A stretch of DNA of 64,000 nt from Bryum argenteum (taxonomy: Eukaryota; Streptophyta; Bryopsida; Bryales; Bryaceae): contig CM073329.1 in NCBI GenBank assembly GCA_037043015.1, positions 14,834,648 to 14,898,647 on the forward strand, written 5' to 3'. Of the stretch, positions 47,037 to 58,400 are shown piece by piece. Each line of letters begins with the position of its first letter. Position 1 is the first letter of the stretch. The notes beneath the pieces are model-generated. The model was not told where the DNA came from. It did no database searches and saw nothing but the letters and a program-made list of their open reading frames with translations. The position numbers and the translations under genes were made by a program.

Positions 47037-48157
47037 AGGGCCGGTTTACACTACGGTGGAGAAGTCCACCGATCAAGAAAAAAAGGGCGTTTCTCCATTG
47101 TGATTGGTCGAAAATGCCTTGTACCTCATGACCACAAGCCCCTTAAGGTGGCCATCCATTCCCACATTCTCCTTGTACCCCTAACTTGTTCGGATAGTAT
47201 ATACACTTCCTACTCTAGCTCCAAATGCTGAAGTAAATTTTTCAAAGCCATTTTGAAGGTTTAGAGCTCATTTTTTCAGCATTTTATCATCTTTTCGTTC
47301 ACTTGAGCAAGTAAGATATTAAAATTGATATTTATTATGTGTTGATATATGGGTTCAACTTTAAGCACGAATGATACTGACAATTTTTGGATTTTCACGT
47401 ACGGCCAAGGCATGTTGAAAGAAATTTGAGATAGTTTTCAACAATACAAGGAGGATAAACTTGCTAACTTGATTACATGAAATGACCACCATGAATGTAA
47501 GTTTTATGATTCGATTGATCATTGGTGGCATCAAGCCAGTTTTGTTGTGAAACACGTGAGTGGACAACACTAGTGTGGGAGGACAAGAAAATTTAACAAA
47601 TGCTAATGAAGTTGAAATTCAGCCAGTTACTACCATTCAATCTGCATAATCAAGTGCCTCAAAGAAGAATAAGTTTCAAAACCAAGCTCTCCATTACTAT
47701 TTTTGAATAACATCGAACATAATATGACTATGGCATGTTTCTATACTATTTAAGGTAAAAACAAACCATAAATATTATAAGGCTACGGCACAAGTTGATA
47801 AGAAAATTAATTTGAAGTTTACTCAATTTGCCATACATATGCATATCGATTTTTATGAAAAGAAAAATTTGTTGATGTATTTTCAAACAATGTGAATGTA
47901 GAGAATGATGATTTTCTATCACAAAAAATCTTAACCATTAGGTGAGCTTCTCTTCACCGGTGAACTTATCTGGTGGACATGACCGCTAAACTTCTCCTCT
48001 AGGTGTTTAGACTACAACCTATCAAGACTCCTTAAGAAATTGTTTATTGCATTTAATTCTTCTCCGGCACATCCACCCTATGCCTTATATAACCTTGTCT
48101 TGGCAAAGCATTCTTGGCCGACCGAAGGCCTTCTCCACTGTAGTGTAAACCGGCCCT
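47037..48157. mobile_element. Non-autonomous TIR element with 28-bp termini
   Basis: AGGGCCGGTTTACACTACGG with a further 8 bases (47037-47064) is inverted at 48130-48157 with one mismatch. The 1121-bp interior has no transposase; near its ends are further repeats of CTTCTCC and TTCACCGGTGAAC. Flanking trinucleotides are TAA (if the element starts at GGG) and TCA, so the target duplication is not settled. The GGGCCGGTTTACAC start is reminiscent of PIF/Harbinger or hAT ends. A broken relative may lie near 14670. Confidence 0.65.
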
Positions 48158-50725
48158 CAGTTGCAAAGTGCACAGTATGTAAGAAAGACAAATATCCTAT
48201 TTACCAAGATTTGTAGAATTTGTAAATATGCATGGTTTAAATGAATCATTGAATACGATTACATGAATATTACATTAATACAATCATTTGTAAACAAATC
48301 TGACAGCATATCTGATGAAAAAAAGATCATCTTGGTATAAAATAAATACGAAGTTGGAGGTTTTTGGTGATGTTGAAATTATGGGATATGCAATCAATAT
48401 GCTTCTCAGTTCTCCATGTTGTTTGAGATTTATAGCATGTCTTCATTCCCGTCTTTTCGTTCCCCCTGTTTTTTAAGATTTGTAACATGTCCTCCGTTCC
48501 CTCGTTCCATTGTTTCTGTCCTCTATTATAGTTCCCCATTATCCATTTATTTATTTGGTTCTCTACCTCCATCCCCCAACTTCCCTTATTGGTTCCCATC
48601 ATGTAACCCCAATTCCCATCATTCATTACTAGTTCCTGTATGGAAACTCTTCAAAATCTTTAAAAATCTTTATACATGTATAAATGACCAAATAATGATG
48701 ACCATGCATCGCCAAGGACACACAGAGAAATTGCAAATCGTATTCTTTTATATAGAGAGAAAAGAATTTTCAATTTATTTATTTAGTTTATTTTTATTTT
48801 TATTAGGGTACAACTCCTCAAAATTTGGGATCGACCATAAAATGGTTGATTGGGCTCTTAGGGGTTGAGTTGGTTTTTGATGTTAAAATGGCTCTCCCTG
48901 AAAAACAAAGTAGAATTTAAATTAGTAAATTCCTTTTGAAGTGCACAAAGAAATGTCTTAGAAGAGTGTACAATGTTTGTTGGTGACCCATCTTGATATT
49001 AAGATAAATTTTGGACATATAATTACTCAATATATATATTTAAGATGATGTCAATAGTATTACTAAAAGTGTTAACCCCTAAAGATCCACGATGTTTTGG
49101 GAGCTTGAAATCCCAACACTGACCACTATGTCCTAATGGGGTTACATACAATATTTTTGGAAATTGTTTATACTTTCAACCATAGGATCTTGAAGTAGAC
49201 TACCATTGGTAGTAGTGCGAAAATTTTCAACCGTTGGATCATCATTAGATGTGAGATTGTAACATTTGAAGTTGACTGTAAATTTTTTTTTGCCTTGACG
49301 GTAAAAGCCGAATTGGTGGCCGTGGTCGTTTAGGGGTTAAGATGCACTACGAATTTGGGAGTTGCCTTGAAGGCTGAAATCTTCCTCATGGGCAAACTAT
49401 CAAGTTGAACAATTTTACATGTTGCGCTCATTTTATGCATGTACTTTTGTTGAGCTTCGAAGTATATACTCAATGACACAAATATTACTAGCTTGAATAC
49501 AATTATGACATATAAACCTCTTAAATATTAAATATAGAAAAAGGTTACAAACACAGTTACTAACACCACTCTCTTCAGTATTAAAAAAGAAACCCATTTT
49601 CTTACTGAACTTTTTTTTAATATCAAAAACATATAAAATTAGGATGTATTAGGACATTGAAAAGTTAGGACTTAATTTGCCTGGTCTCTTACAAAGTTTA
49701 ATTCCTACATTATCATTACTTTTTTCTGCAATGCCAATCATAAAATTTGTTATTGAATAAAATATTATCGTTAAGTTTTTATTCTGAAGATAAAAGCATT
49801 TTGTATCCAAATTGATTTTAAATCGAACTTAATTTTAAAATGCACCGTTTGATATTGATTAAAATGTTCGTTAAGCCAAAATTCTTGATTTTGATTTAAC
49901 ACCAACCGTCAATAGTGACATTAAATGTCAATTATAATTATAGTGTTGAATCTTGTCAAATTTTATAATCATTTTTCAATACTAGGAAAAAAGTCAAAAT
50001 TCAACTGCTACAATTTAATATGACTTGTCCAATATGGCTAGATTTTATCAAAATTTGTGACTTACTCTAGTGACAACCTTGACTTGAATTAGTCATATTT
50101 GTTGATAATATCCCATCATAACGGACAAGTCATACTAAACCATATTGGACATATTTCACCTCTTCTGCCGGTAATGAATAAAACCAATTCACATAACATG
50201 ACGCAATAAGCACTTAAAAGGAAAAAAGTGACTAAAAAGAGTTGATGCAAGCATGCAAATGTAATGTCTCTGCCATTCTCACTTTACATGTTTGTGGTTT
50301 GTGAATACAATGCATTGAAATGGAGCACAAACATCTTTAGGATGTGTTAGAGTTGCAAGAATATAGACCACATATTAAAACCTCTATCATAACACAAAAG
50401 CGTACCATAAGGTAGCATTGAAATTACATATAAATAAATCTAAAGAGGATTCTACAATTGCAACTAACTTGTTGAGTACCTTAGCTGTTTGTTGAGATTG
50501 GAGTGCTAAGAGATTGGCATCTTCGATTTACAGAGTATAGTTTCGAACAGTTGGTTGCCTTTGTTGACGTAGGTGGTAGTGTATTGGTCATGCTTGTTCA
50601 AGGTTTGAGTTATAGCGTTGGCTGCCGAGATTTATGTTGTTTTCCAAATGTTGGCACTTCATAGATGAGACTATTCACATAGTACACACATCTCATCAAA
50701 ATATGAGAATCCGAGTTTTTCGTGT
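48158..50725. other. AT-rich spacer with TTAA-type elements
   Basis: 48410-48540 has two imperfect copies of a roughly 63-bp unit (GTTCTCCATG/GTTCCCCCTG ... AGATTTATAGCATGTC). A TTAA-type right end (GGGCTCTTAGGGG-TTGA) ends at 48868 and matches, inverted, the left end of the element at 61763. A complete short element lies at 49072-49340. The rest is featureless. Confidence 0.5.
49072..49340. mobile_element. Short TTAA-type MITE
   Basis: TTAA (49072-49075) then CCCCTAAAGATCCACG faces CGTGGTCGTTTAGGGG then TTAA (49337-49340). The termini pair at 13 of 16 positions. At 269 bp it is the smallest clean member, and its interior resembles sequence at 22670 and 37560. Confidence 0.7.
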
Positions 50726-53700
50726 CACTATAAGAAAACCCTGTTTTTTGTGATGTCTTGTGTAATGTCTAATGTATTTTGTGATGTCTTGTGTAATGTC
50801 TAATGTATTTTGTGATGTCTTACTGTCTTAAAAGATGTCTTCGAAGACGGGAGGATGTCTATACGTCTAACGGGCACATTTTGGATTGGAGGGGCATGAG
50901 GACATCACCAAACAAAAAGATGTTGGTGAAGACATGGATGTCTTTGAAGACATCCCGATAGACATCAAACTGCCACGTTGGCAAGGGATTTTGGACCAGC
51001 AAGGTAAAAACGACCAAAATTTACCGTTGCACAGGGTAAAAAGCATTTCTAATGTTAAAAGAGTAGCTGAATGGGCAGCGGTTTTCAAAAGTAGAAAAAA
51101 AAAACATCACACTTTTGTAATTTATTTTTATTTTTATTTTTTTTAAAAAATCTGTTAAATTATTATGTGACATGGCAATATTGAAAATACTAATTTCAGG
51201 CTATTCTCACTATTTTTTCATTGGTCTATTTTTTAATAATATTAAAATAAAAATCATATTCCAATAAAAAACATATTTTGTAAATTTTTATTATATTAAA
51301 ATAAACTGAAATATTATAATTCTGTAATTTTTTTATGATTTAAAAATATTTAAATATTTAAAAATATTATATAAAAAATATTATATCTGTAAAATAACAA
51401 TGGTGCCGAAAAATAGAATTTCGAAGTAAAAGTAATTTCGTGGATATTTAATCCTCAAAAAAAGTGTGGACATAGATTAAAAAAGTTATTTACAACGCTT
51501 TATCTACATGTTAACAAAATCTCCACGTCGGACCAATTGACAAGTCATGCAACATCTAGTCAGATGTCTAACACGATGTCCAACTTACCATAACTACGGT
51601 CAGGCATGAATGTCCGCGTAGACATGTATTGGGATGTCTTTGAAGATGTTTTGCACGACATCCTCCTAGATGTCATTTACCAAAAAGCGGCAGTACTTAA
51701 GGGTCTCTTAAGAATAATGTCAACTTCTTCTCTTACTGCTTGTCCTCCATTGGCGCGGGTCTCTGATTAAACTTTGTCTCTGATACCCTTAATCCTCGAA
51801 TACTTAAAAAGAATATAAAAAGAAAATAAAAACAATAAACAGTATTTTTTGGCTTACTTCAAGAAGGAACGAAATATTATTGATTACTTATAGATTAGAT
51901 TATTATAGTCCAATGGCAAGTTTATACATTACTCTATCATCAACTACCAATATTATACAAATTGAAGCAAATTTACAAGAGATATGAATTTATGAAAGTA
52001 GCTATTTAATATAGTTTAGGGGTCAATTCTAGAATAGAATTAGTATTAGGAAAGTTAGTTGGAAAGTTAGTTACGGCAGAAATAAAAGGTAGTTAAGAGT
52101 TGGAAGGAGAGCCTATCACCATGGGATACTATAAATAGTCTCATAATTGTGATTCCACACTTTTCTATCAATAAAGATTATTTGATTTGTTTTGGAAGAA
52201 ACTCTATGTATTACAATACGTGCTTTGTTGTGGAAGAAACTCTATGTTTTACAATACGTGCTTTGTTGTGGAAAGAACTTTAAAGCATCTGGTATTTGAT
52301 TTGTTGTGGAAGAAAACAAAAAACCTTTTATGATTAACGTGTTGTAGTTGAAACTCTGAAGATGTCATCAGATGTCTTTGATAATATCTGCAGTGATGTC
52401 TAAGATGACGGGCATGAAAATGTTTAACATGATGTCTATGAAGATGTCGAAGATGACATCTACGACATCATCCATAATCATCTACAGGGATGATTTTCAT
52501 CGACTTCAGTGGATGAACAGAGGCGGCTAGGGTTTGCTGCCGCCGCCATAGTTAGGTCATGAGACCTTTAAGTAGAATTAGAGCCCGCATAAAGCTCATT
52601 TGTGCCTTCATTTTTTCAAAGAGTTAGTGTTTAGAGTGTAGAGGCTAAGGTTTGCTTCTTCATGTGGTTAGGGTTTGCTGCCGCCGCCATAGTTAGGTCA
52701 TGAGACCTTTAAATGAAATTACCAAGCTTAATTTTGCCTTAGTTTTTCCAAAGAGTTAGTGTTTGAAGTATAGAGGATTTCAAAATTGTTTCTATTCAAT
52801 TTTAGAATGATTGTTAACTACAATAAGAGAATAGTAGTTGTAGAAATCTAGTAACTCTCAAGAGTAGTGGTTTCCTTCTTCATGTGGCTAAGATTTGCTA
52901 CTTAAGAGGAACTGGATTTCAAAAGCATCATGTACAAGAAACCCTAGCACTTGTAGTATTTGATTTGTTGTGGAAGAAACCCTAGTACTTGTAGTATTTG
53001 ATTTGTTGTAAAAGATGTCTATGATGATGTCTGCAAGATGTCTTACAACATGTCTATGAAGATGTCTAATTGTGTTGATGGAATTTCTGTTTTGGAGGGT
53101 GAGACATGAGGGTGGGGCAGCAAAATACGATGTGAGGCCGCGAAGAAAAAATGAAGCGACATACGTACTTGTAGGTGAGTGAAACAGGTGTATGCATAGA
53201 TGTCTATAACGTTGTTTTTAATGATGTCTAGAAGGATGTCTGAAGAAATGTCTAAGCAGATGTTTGCAAGAATGTCTAACTGTGTCGATATCTTGAGATT
53301 AGGAAGTAAACCATCTCAACCTAGGTAGTGCAATTAAATGGAATTAAATCAGAATTTTTTTACCTTTACAAACCCTTCTTTAAATGCAACTGATATTGGC
53401 TTATTGAACATGTGTAGCGGCGGGACATGCACATGACCATACAAGTATCGACAGCAAGCGATGGTAGTGGAGGGACTTACGGAGTTCAGATTGTGGGTGC
53501 GTAGTATATCGTAGTTGTTGACAGGCGTATTAGTAAATACTCTAGTTTTGTGTTATCTGAGGTTTTAATGACCTAAGCAATATATGTCTGACTCATACTT
53601 TTTGATGTGATAGTGTATAGAGTTGATGTTATGTGAGACGTCTCTGGATTACGAATCTGATTACAATATAAATATCTAAAAATGTCATCATAGATGTCCT

Positions 53701-54410
53701 TTAATATGCCCAGAAAACATCAATAGTAACATTGTTGCAAACATTATGTTTTAACACAAAACGTTTACATCGATGTCCTACGGGATGTCGCTACAAACAT
53801 CCGAGCAAACATCACAAATTTAAGAAGGACATCAACCTAAACATCATTCTACGCACTGGAGACATCTTATAAGACATACAAAATGTCTTTTAAGATATCT
53901 TGTAAGACATTGCATACGTCTTGCAAGACATCTTGTACGACATTTAAAATGTTTTGCAAGACATTTAAGTCGTCTTAACTGATGTCTAAAACTATCATGA
54001 TAGAAGCATAAAACCTCCAAAATTTGCTGACGTGGCATGCCACGTCATTTTCCCACGTCTACGTCAACTTTTCCCGCGTGCCACGTCGGATTCTGGCACC
54101 GCCATGTCATCTTTTGTGGGACCATGTAAAAGTCCACATCATGATGAATTTCATCCTCATGTGGCACTGCCCGTTGAATTCAAGCTGATGTGTCATCTAC
54201 GTGGCACCTACGTGGCACACTTTTTACCCTTCCAAAATTACCTTAAGACATCTTCGATCTTTAAGACATCTTCCTGTCTATTTAGATGTCTGCATAGACA
54301 TTTGAGCTGTTTAGGATGTCTTATCGTCTATAAGACATCCAAATTAATGTCTACGTTGTCTTTATAGACATCATTTACAATATCACTAAAAACGCAGGTT
54401 TCTTATAGTG
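50726..54410. mobile_element. Complete non-autonomous CACTA (EnSpm) transposon
   Basis: The element starts CACTATAAGAAAACCCTG (50726) and ends in the inverse of CACTATAAGAAACCTGCG (54410), with TGT on both sides (50723-50725 and 54411-54413). CACTA termini with a 3-bp duplication define the superfamily. Both subterminal regions, and parts of the middle, are crowded with GATGTCT on the left and AGACATC on the right, as expected for transposase-binding sites. The 3685-bp interior has no transposase frame. It includes a 47-bp tandem duplication (about 52185-52275), a repeated GGGTTTGCTGCCGCCGCCAT block (about 52529 and 52673) and an AT-rich core. Around 52110-52180 a TATA-like ACTATAAATAG and AATAAA recall an LTR, but no LTR ends were found. 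Confidence 0.88.
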
Positions 54411-54579
54411 TGTAGTATGCACATTTCATTGAAAGATTAGAAATCAAGTTTTGTTTCGCAAAGCAACTAAACTTGACACTCCTGACAGTAATTGTTGAAG
54501 ACATGAAAGGATACTATGTTCAAAATAACATGCACTATTTGAGAGGACTTCGCACAATTGTTCTGGTTGTTGTTGCCTG

Positions 54580-54840
54580 ACAGGAACAACAATTACAAGC
54601 AGAATGGATAAAAAAAACGATGAAGAAAAAACAACAATTACAAGCACTACTGTAGAAATAAATAAAGAAAAACGTATACAAGCACTATAGCTTAAGAAGG
54701 AACAACAATTACAGGCATAATGAATTTTAAAAATAAGAAAAAACAACAATTACAAGTATAAGAAATAAAGAAAGAACAACATATACAAGCACAATAGATA
54801 AAAAACGAACAACATTCACAAGCACAAGAATCAAAAAAAG
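54580..54840. repeat. Imperfect tandem repeat, units about 40-50 bp
   Basis: Variants of GAACAACAATTACAAGCAC followed by an A-rich spacer recur about six times between the CACTA element and the PPR gene. There is no coding capacity. The rest of 54411-55420 is AT-rich 3' flank of the PPR gene. Confidence 0.6.
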
Positions 54841-55420
54841 AACTAGGCCTTCAAAGCCAACCACAAGAAATAAACTATGAACAACCGTATAAGACAAATA
54901 CAAATCAAATTTATGAAGAACAATCTTTCAAAAGAAGTAGATTTGAAATTAACACACTCTTCCAAAATTTGTATTAAAAAATGGTTCATTTTTAGAAATC
55001 ATAGATATGAGTGAATAGTTAACGAGACCTTGTTATATAATAACAGAAGCCAAGAATCTTAATCGTCCTCATAAGCTGTTTAAGTATAATATAAACAATG
55101 GTATTAAATAATGTGGAAAAAAATCATTGAAGACAACCGGCTAATTCATTATACATGCAAAATATACAAGTCAGTAATTTCATCACAATCACAAGCGATG
55201 CGAACCTAAACACCAACAAACTCAATACACCAATTTCTTATCAACTCAAATTCTGAAAATCAACCACAACTCCGTGAGCTAGCAGGGATCAATATCCAAG
55301 TCCAAAAGAAGTGGTACTACCACGAGCAACAATAACAATAGCAAAACCTCAAAAATCATCAAAGAGCATGAAAATGGACACACAATATAACAAAGGCCAA
55401 AAAAAAGGGTTGATAACATA

Positions 55421-58400
55421 TTACAATTTGCTTGTGAATACAAGGCCTTGAGCCGTTTTTTCCTTGAGCAACCATTTCCGCAAAGTACTAGCCGAGGCTT
55501 CCAACTCCTGTCCTTCCTTGACAAGCACTAAAGGAGCTTTCAAGGAATTCAAGTGAGCTGAGACACCATCCCGAGCACCCCAATTCTCACCAGTTCGGAG
55601 CTGCCACTCCCAAGCCAACAAAATCCTGATCTTCGGAGGAAGTTCCTGCCCAGATTTGATAGCTTGCCGAATTCCAGACAACCAAGTCAAAAGCAGAATC
55701 TGTGCAGCTCCAGTACCCGTATATCTTACGTCCAAACTCCAACAATCTTCATCCCATTGACACACATTCCGTCCGAACACTCCGAAAGTCACACTAAGCT
55801 CTGTCACTTTGAGAGCCCTCATCTTATAATCGAAGCTCCATAAGGCATCGATCAGTGCATTGTGATAGTTTCGCTCCGCTTCCATGTTGATACCCTCCCG
55901 CTCCATGGACTGGAACATGGCTGAGATTCTCTCCATTCCGGATACGTTCCCTTCGCCGTCTTTGAACAAGTTGCAGACTTCTGGTACGCATCCAAGCCTT
56001 TGAAGCACTTCGAGTAGCTTCTCGGAGTCTTGGCTTTGCCCACATCGGCCAAGAGCTGTAAGCAAAGCGCCGTAAATAGTGTAATGGGCATCGAATCCTG
56101 CACTTTCCAGGTCTTGAATGACGCCCCAGAGACGACTATCTACTGTTCCTTCTTTTGTGAGCGCTTCGATCAGTGGTACGTACGAGCTTATGTTCGGTTT
56201 GGGTCCTCGAGATTCGAGAAGCTCGTAGGTTTGCATTATGGATCCTATGTCGCCTGCTCGCATGTAGAATCGGAGTAGGGAGTTGTGACCTGCTGTTCCG
56301 GAGATCAGATGCTCTTCTCGCATTTTGGCTATCAGCTTCTCACCTTTTGGGATTTGGCCGCTTAGACTGTAAGCTTCCAAGAGAAAGGAGTAGCTTTGGG
56401 GTCCCGGGCGGACCCTGTTCTCTTTCATTCTTTCGAAGACTCGCTCTGATTCCTGCCATTGCCCTCTCTTCCCGTAACCTGCAATAAACGATAAAAAATA
56501 TGAGGAGGGTGCACTAACTTTTGAGTCGGATCTCATCCACATTCAAACAATCAGAATTTGAACCAGAAATCGAGAAAGTGCCTCAACAACATTGAGAGCA
56601 TTGAACAATGAGGCAAGCATGAGTCTTCTCGTAAGGTCATATTCAATCAATCCAGATTTCTTACAGTCTCCAGTTGGTGCTAGATTTCGAGTATTTCATA
56701 GATTGCTTAGTAAAATTCTAACTGAAATTCTTACTGAATATGGGAAGGTTATCCTCGACTCAAAAATGACTCATAAGTAGAAGGTCCAAAGAATGTACGA
56801 ATTTTCTCAAATAGCAGCTGAAATTTGAGGCAAAAATTTCAAAATTCAAGCAATCTGGATTATCTTCGATGTTGCAATCATAGATCGAGGACTAAATGAA
56901 ATCCAAACTCTCGCTTATGTAAACAAAAGGCGAGTTCAAGGTTTAGCACGAACCATTACTTTCATAAAGAATTAAGGAGTTTTTGCAGCAAGTAGAGGAC
57001 AAAGGGGACTTGAAAACGGGTTAGTAAGTGATTGTACCAAGGACGAGCCAATTGTAGCAAGTAAGTGGGATGAAAGCGCCTTCAGCCTCCGCAGCCGCGA
57101 CCAAACTCTCGCCTCTGTCGATGCATCGCATGTTACAACAAGCCCTCAGAGCCGCACTCATCAACGATTCATCAAACTTGCAGTTCGGATACTTCAGACT
57201 CTCGTTGTAGATTTTCAGGCATTCATCCACCAAGCCTTTCTTCGCGTGTATGTCCATGAGAAGCCTGAATGTCACCACGTTTGGCTGCATGCAAAACCAG
57301 CGCATTAGGAACACATAGCATTCGAAAATGCTGAGTATGAGTTATGTTGAGATGCTTACATCTACATTCGATGCTATCATGTCCGCAAAGACTTGAAGTC
57401 CTTGCTCAACACTGCCCCGACCGAACACAAGAATCAGAGAGTTGTACGTCTCTAAAGTGGGCGCAAATCCTGCTTCTTTCATGTCCTCGAGAATCTTCCA
57501 TGCATCGGCGTAGTGCCCGCCCCTTCCGAACATGAAGAGCAGCGTGTTGTAGAATACTAAGTCAGATTTGTAGTTATACTCTCGAAAAAGCTCCAGAACT
57601 TCTTTCACCTGTAACGCAACAATACAAAACTATCTCAAAACAAAAACTACGAAGGCCAACTCCGCTACAATGGCAATGGCAATATTCCAAGTACCAAACC
57701 GACATACCCCCAAACCACCATTTTCTTCCAAAGTGCCATTTTGATGACATATTTGGTTATGCTTCCGATTGGGCATCTCCAATGCCATTAAGAAGCACCC
57801 GTCGCTTCAATGTAATACCACCATCCCTTTTTACTGAACTCTAACCGTATAGTGGAATAGTGCCGTTTTCAAGAGATGAGGTTAAAAGCAGGGTAGTATT
57901 GGTGAGAGAAGGTCGAACATACTCCGTCATAATGGGAGGCTTTGCCGTAAGCGTTGACGAGTGAGTTGAACGTGAGCACATCAGGTTGGACTCCAGCCTT
58001 CTTCATTTCAGCAAACCAGGAGATGACGTCGTTCAGTCGGCCGGCCTTTCCATACACATCCAACAATGTGTTATAGGTAACTAGGTCCATTTGTAAAGAA
58101 CTGTCACCAAGCTCTTCGAGACGAGCAATTTCGGCTTTCAACGACTTCACCACGATGTCCACTTCGTAAAACAGCCCTGCTTTGCCGTAGACACTTATCA
58201 GCGCGTTGTAAACCATGAGATCTGCTTTAATCCCATATGCTTCCATTTCTGCTAACACCAGATCTATCTTCTCCCATTCTCGTGCTCTGCCGAAGGCGTT
58301 GATCAGGATGGAGCACGTCGTCAAATCTGGATTCACTCGACTCTGCACGCAAAAATCAATACCAAAATGATGCAGCCTCCATTAGCATACTTAACTTTAC

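Noticed and set aside
48416..48868. 150-aa open frame
   Set aside because: Low-complexity Phe/Pro/Ser sequence produced by an imperfect tandem repeat and a TTAA-type transposon end.
50886..51146. 86-aa frame inside the CACTA element
   Set aside because: Composed largely of GATGTCT repeats; not similar to TNPA or TNPD transposases.
52000..52320. Solo LTR inside the CACTA element
   Set aside because: A TATA-like ACTATAAATAG and AATAAA are present, but no TG...CA ends or 5-bp duplication could be found.
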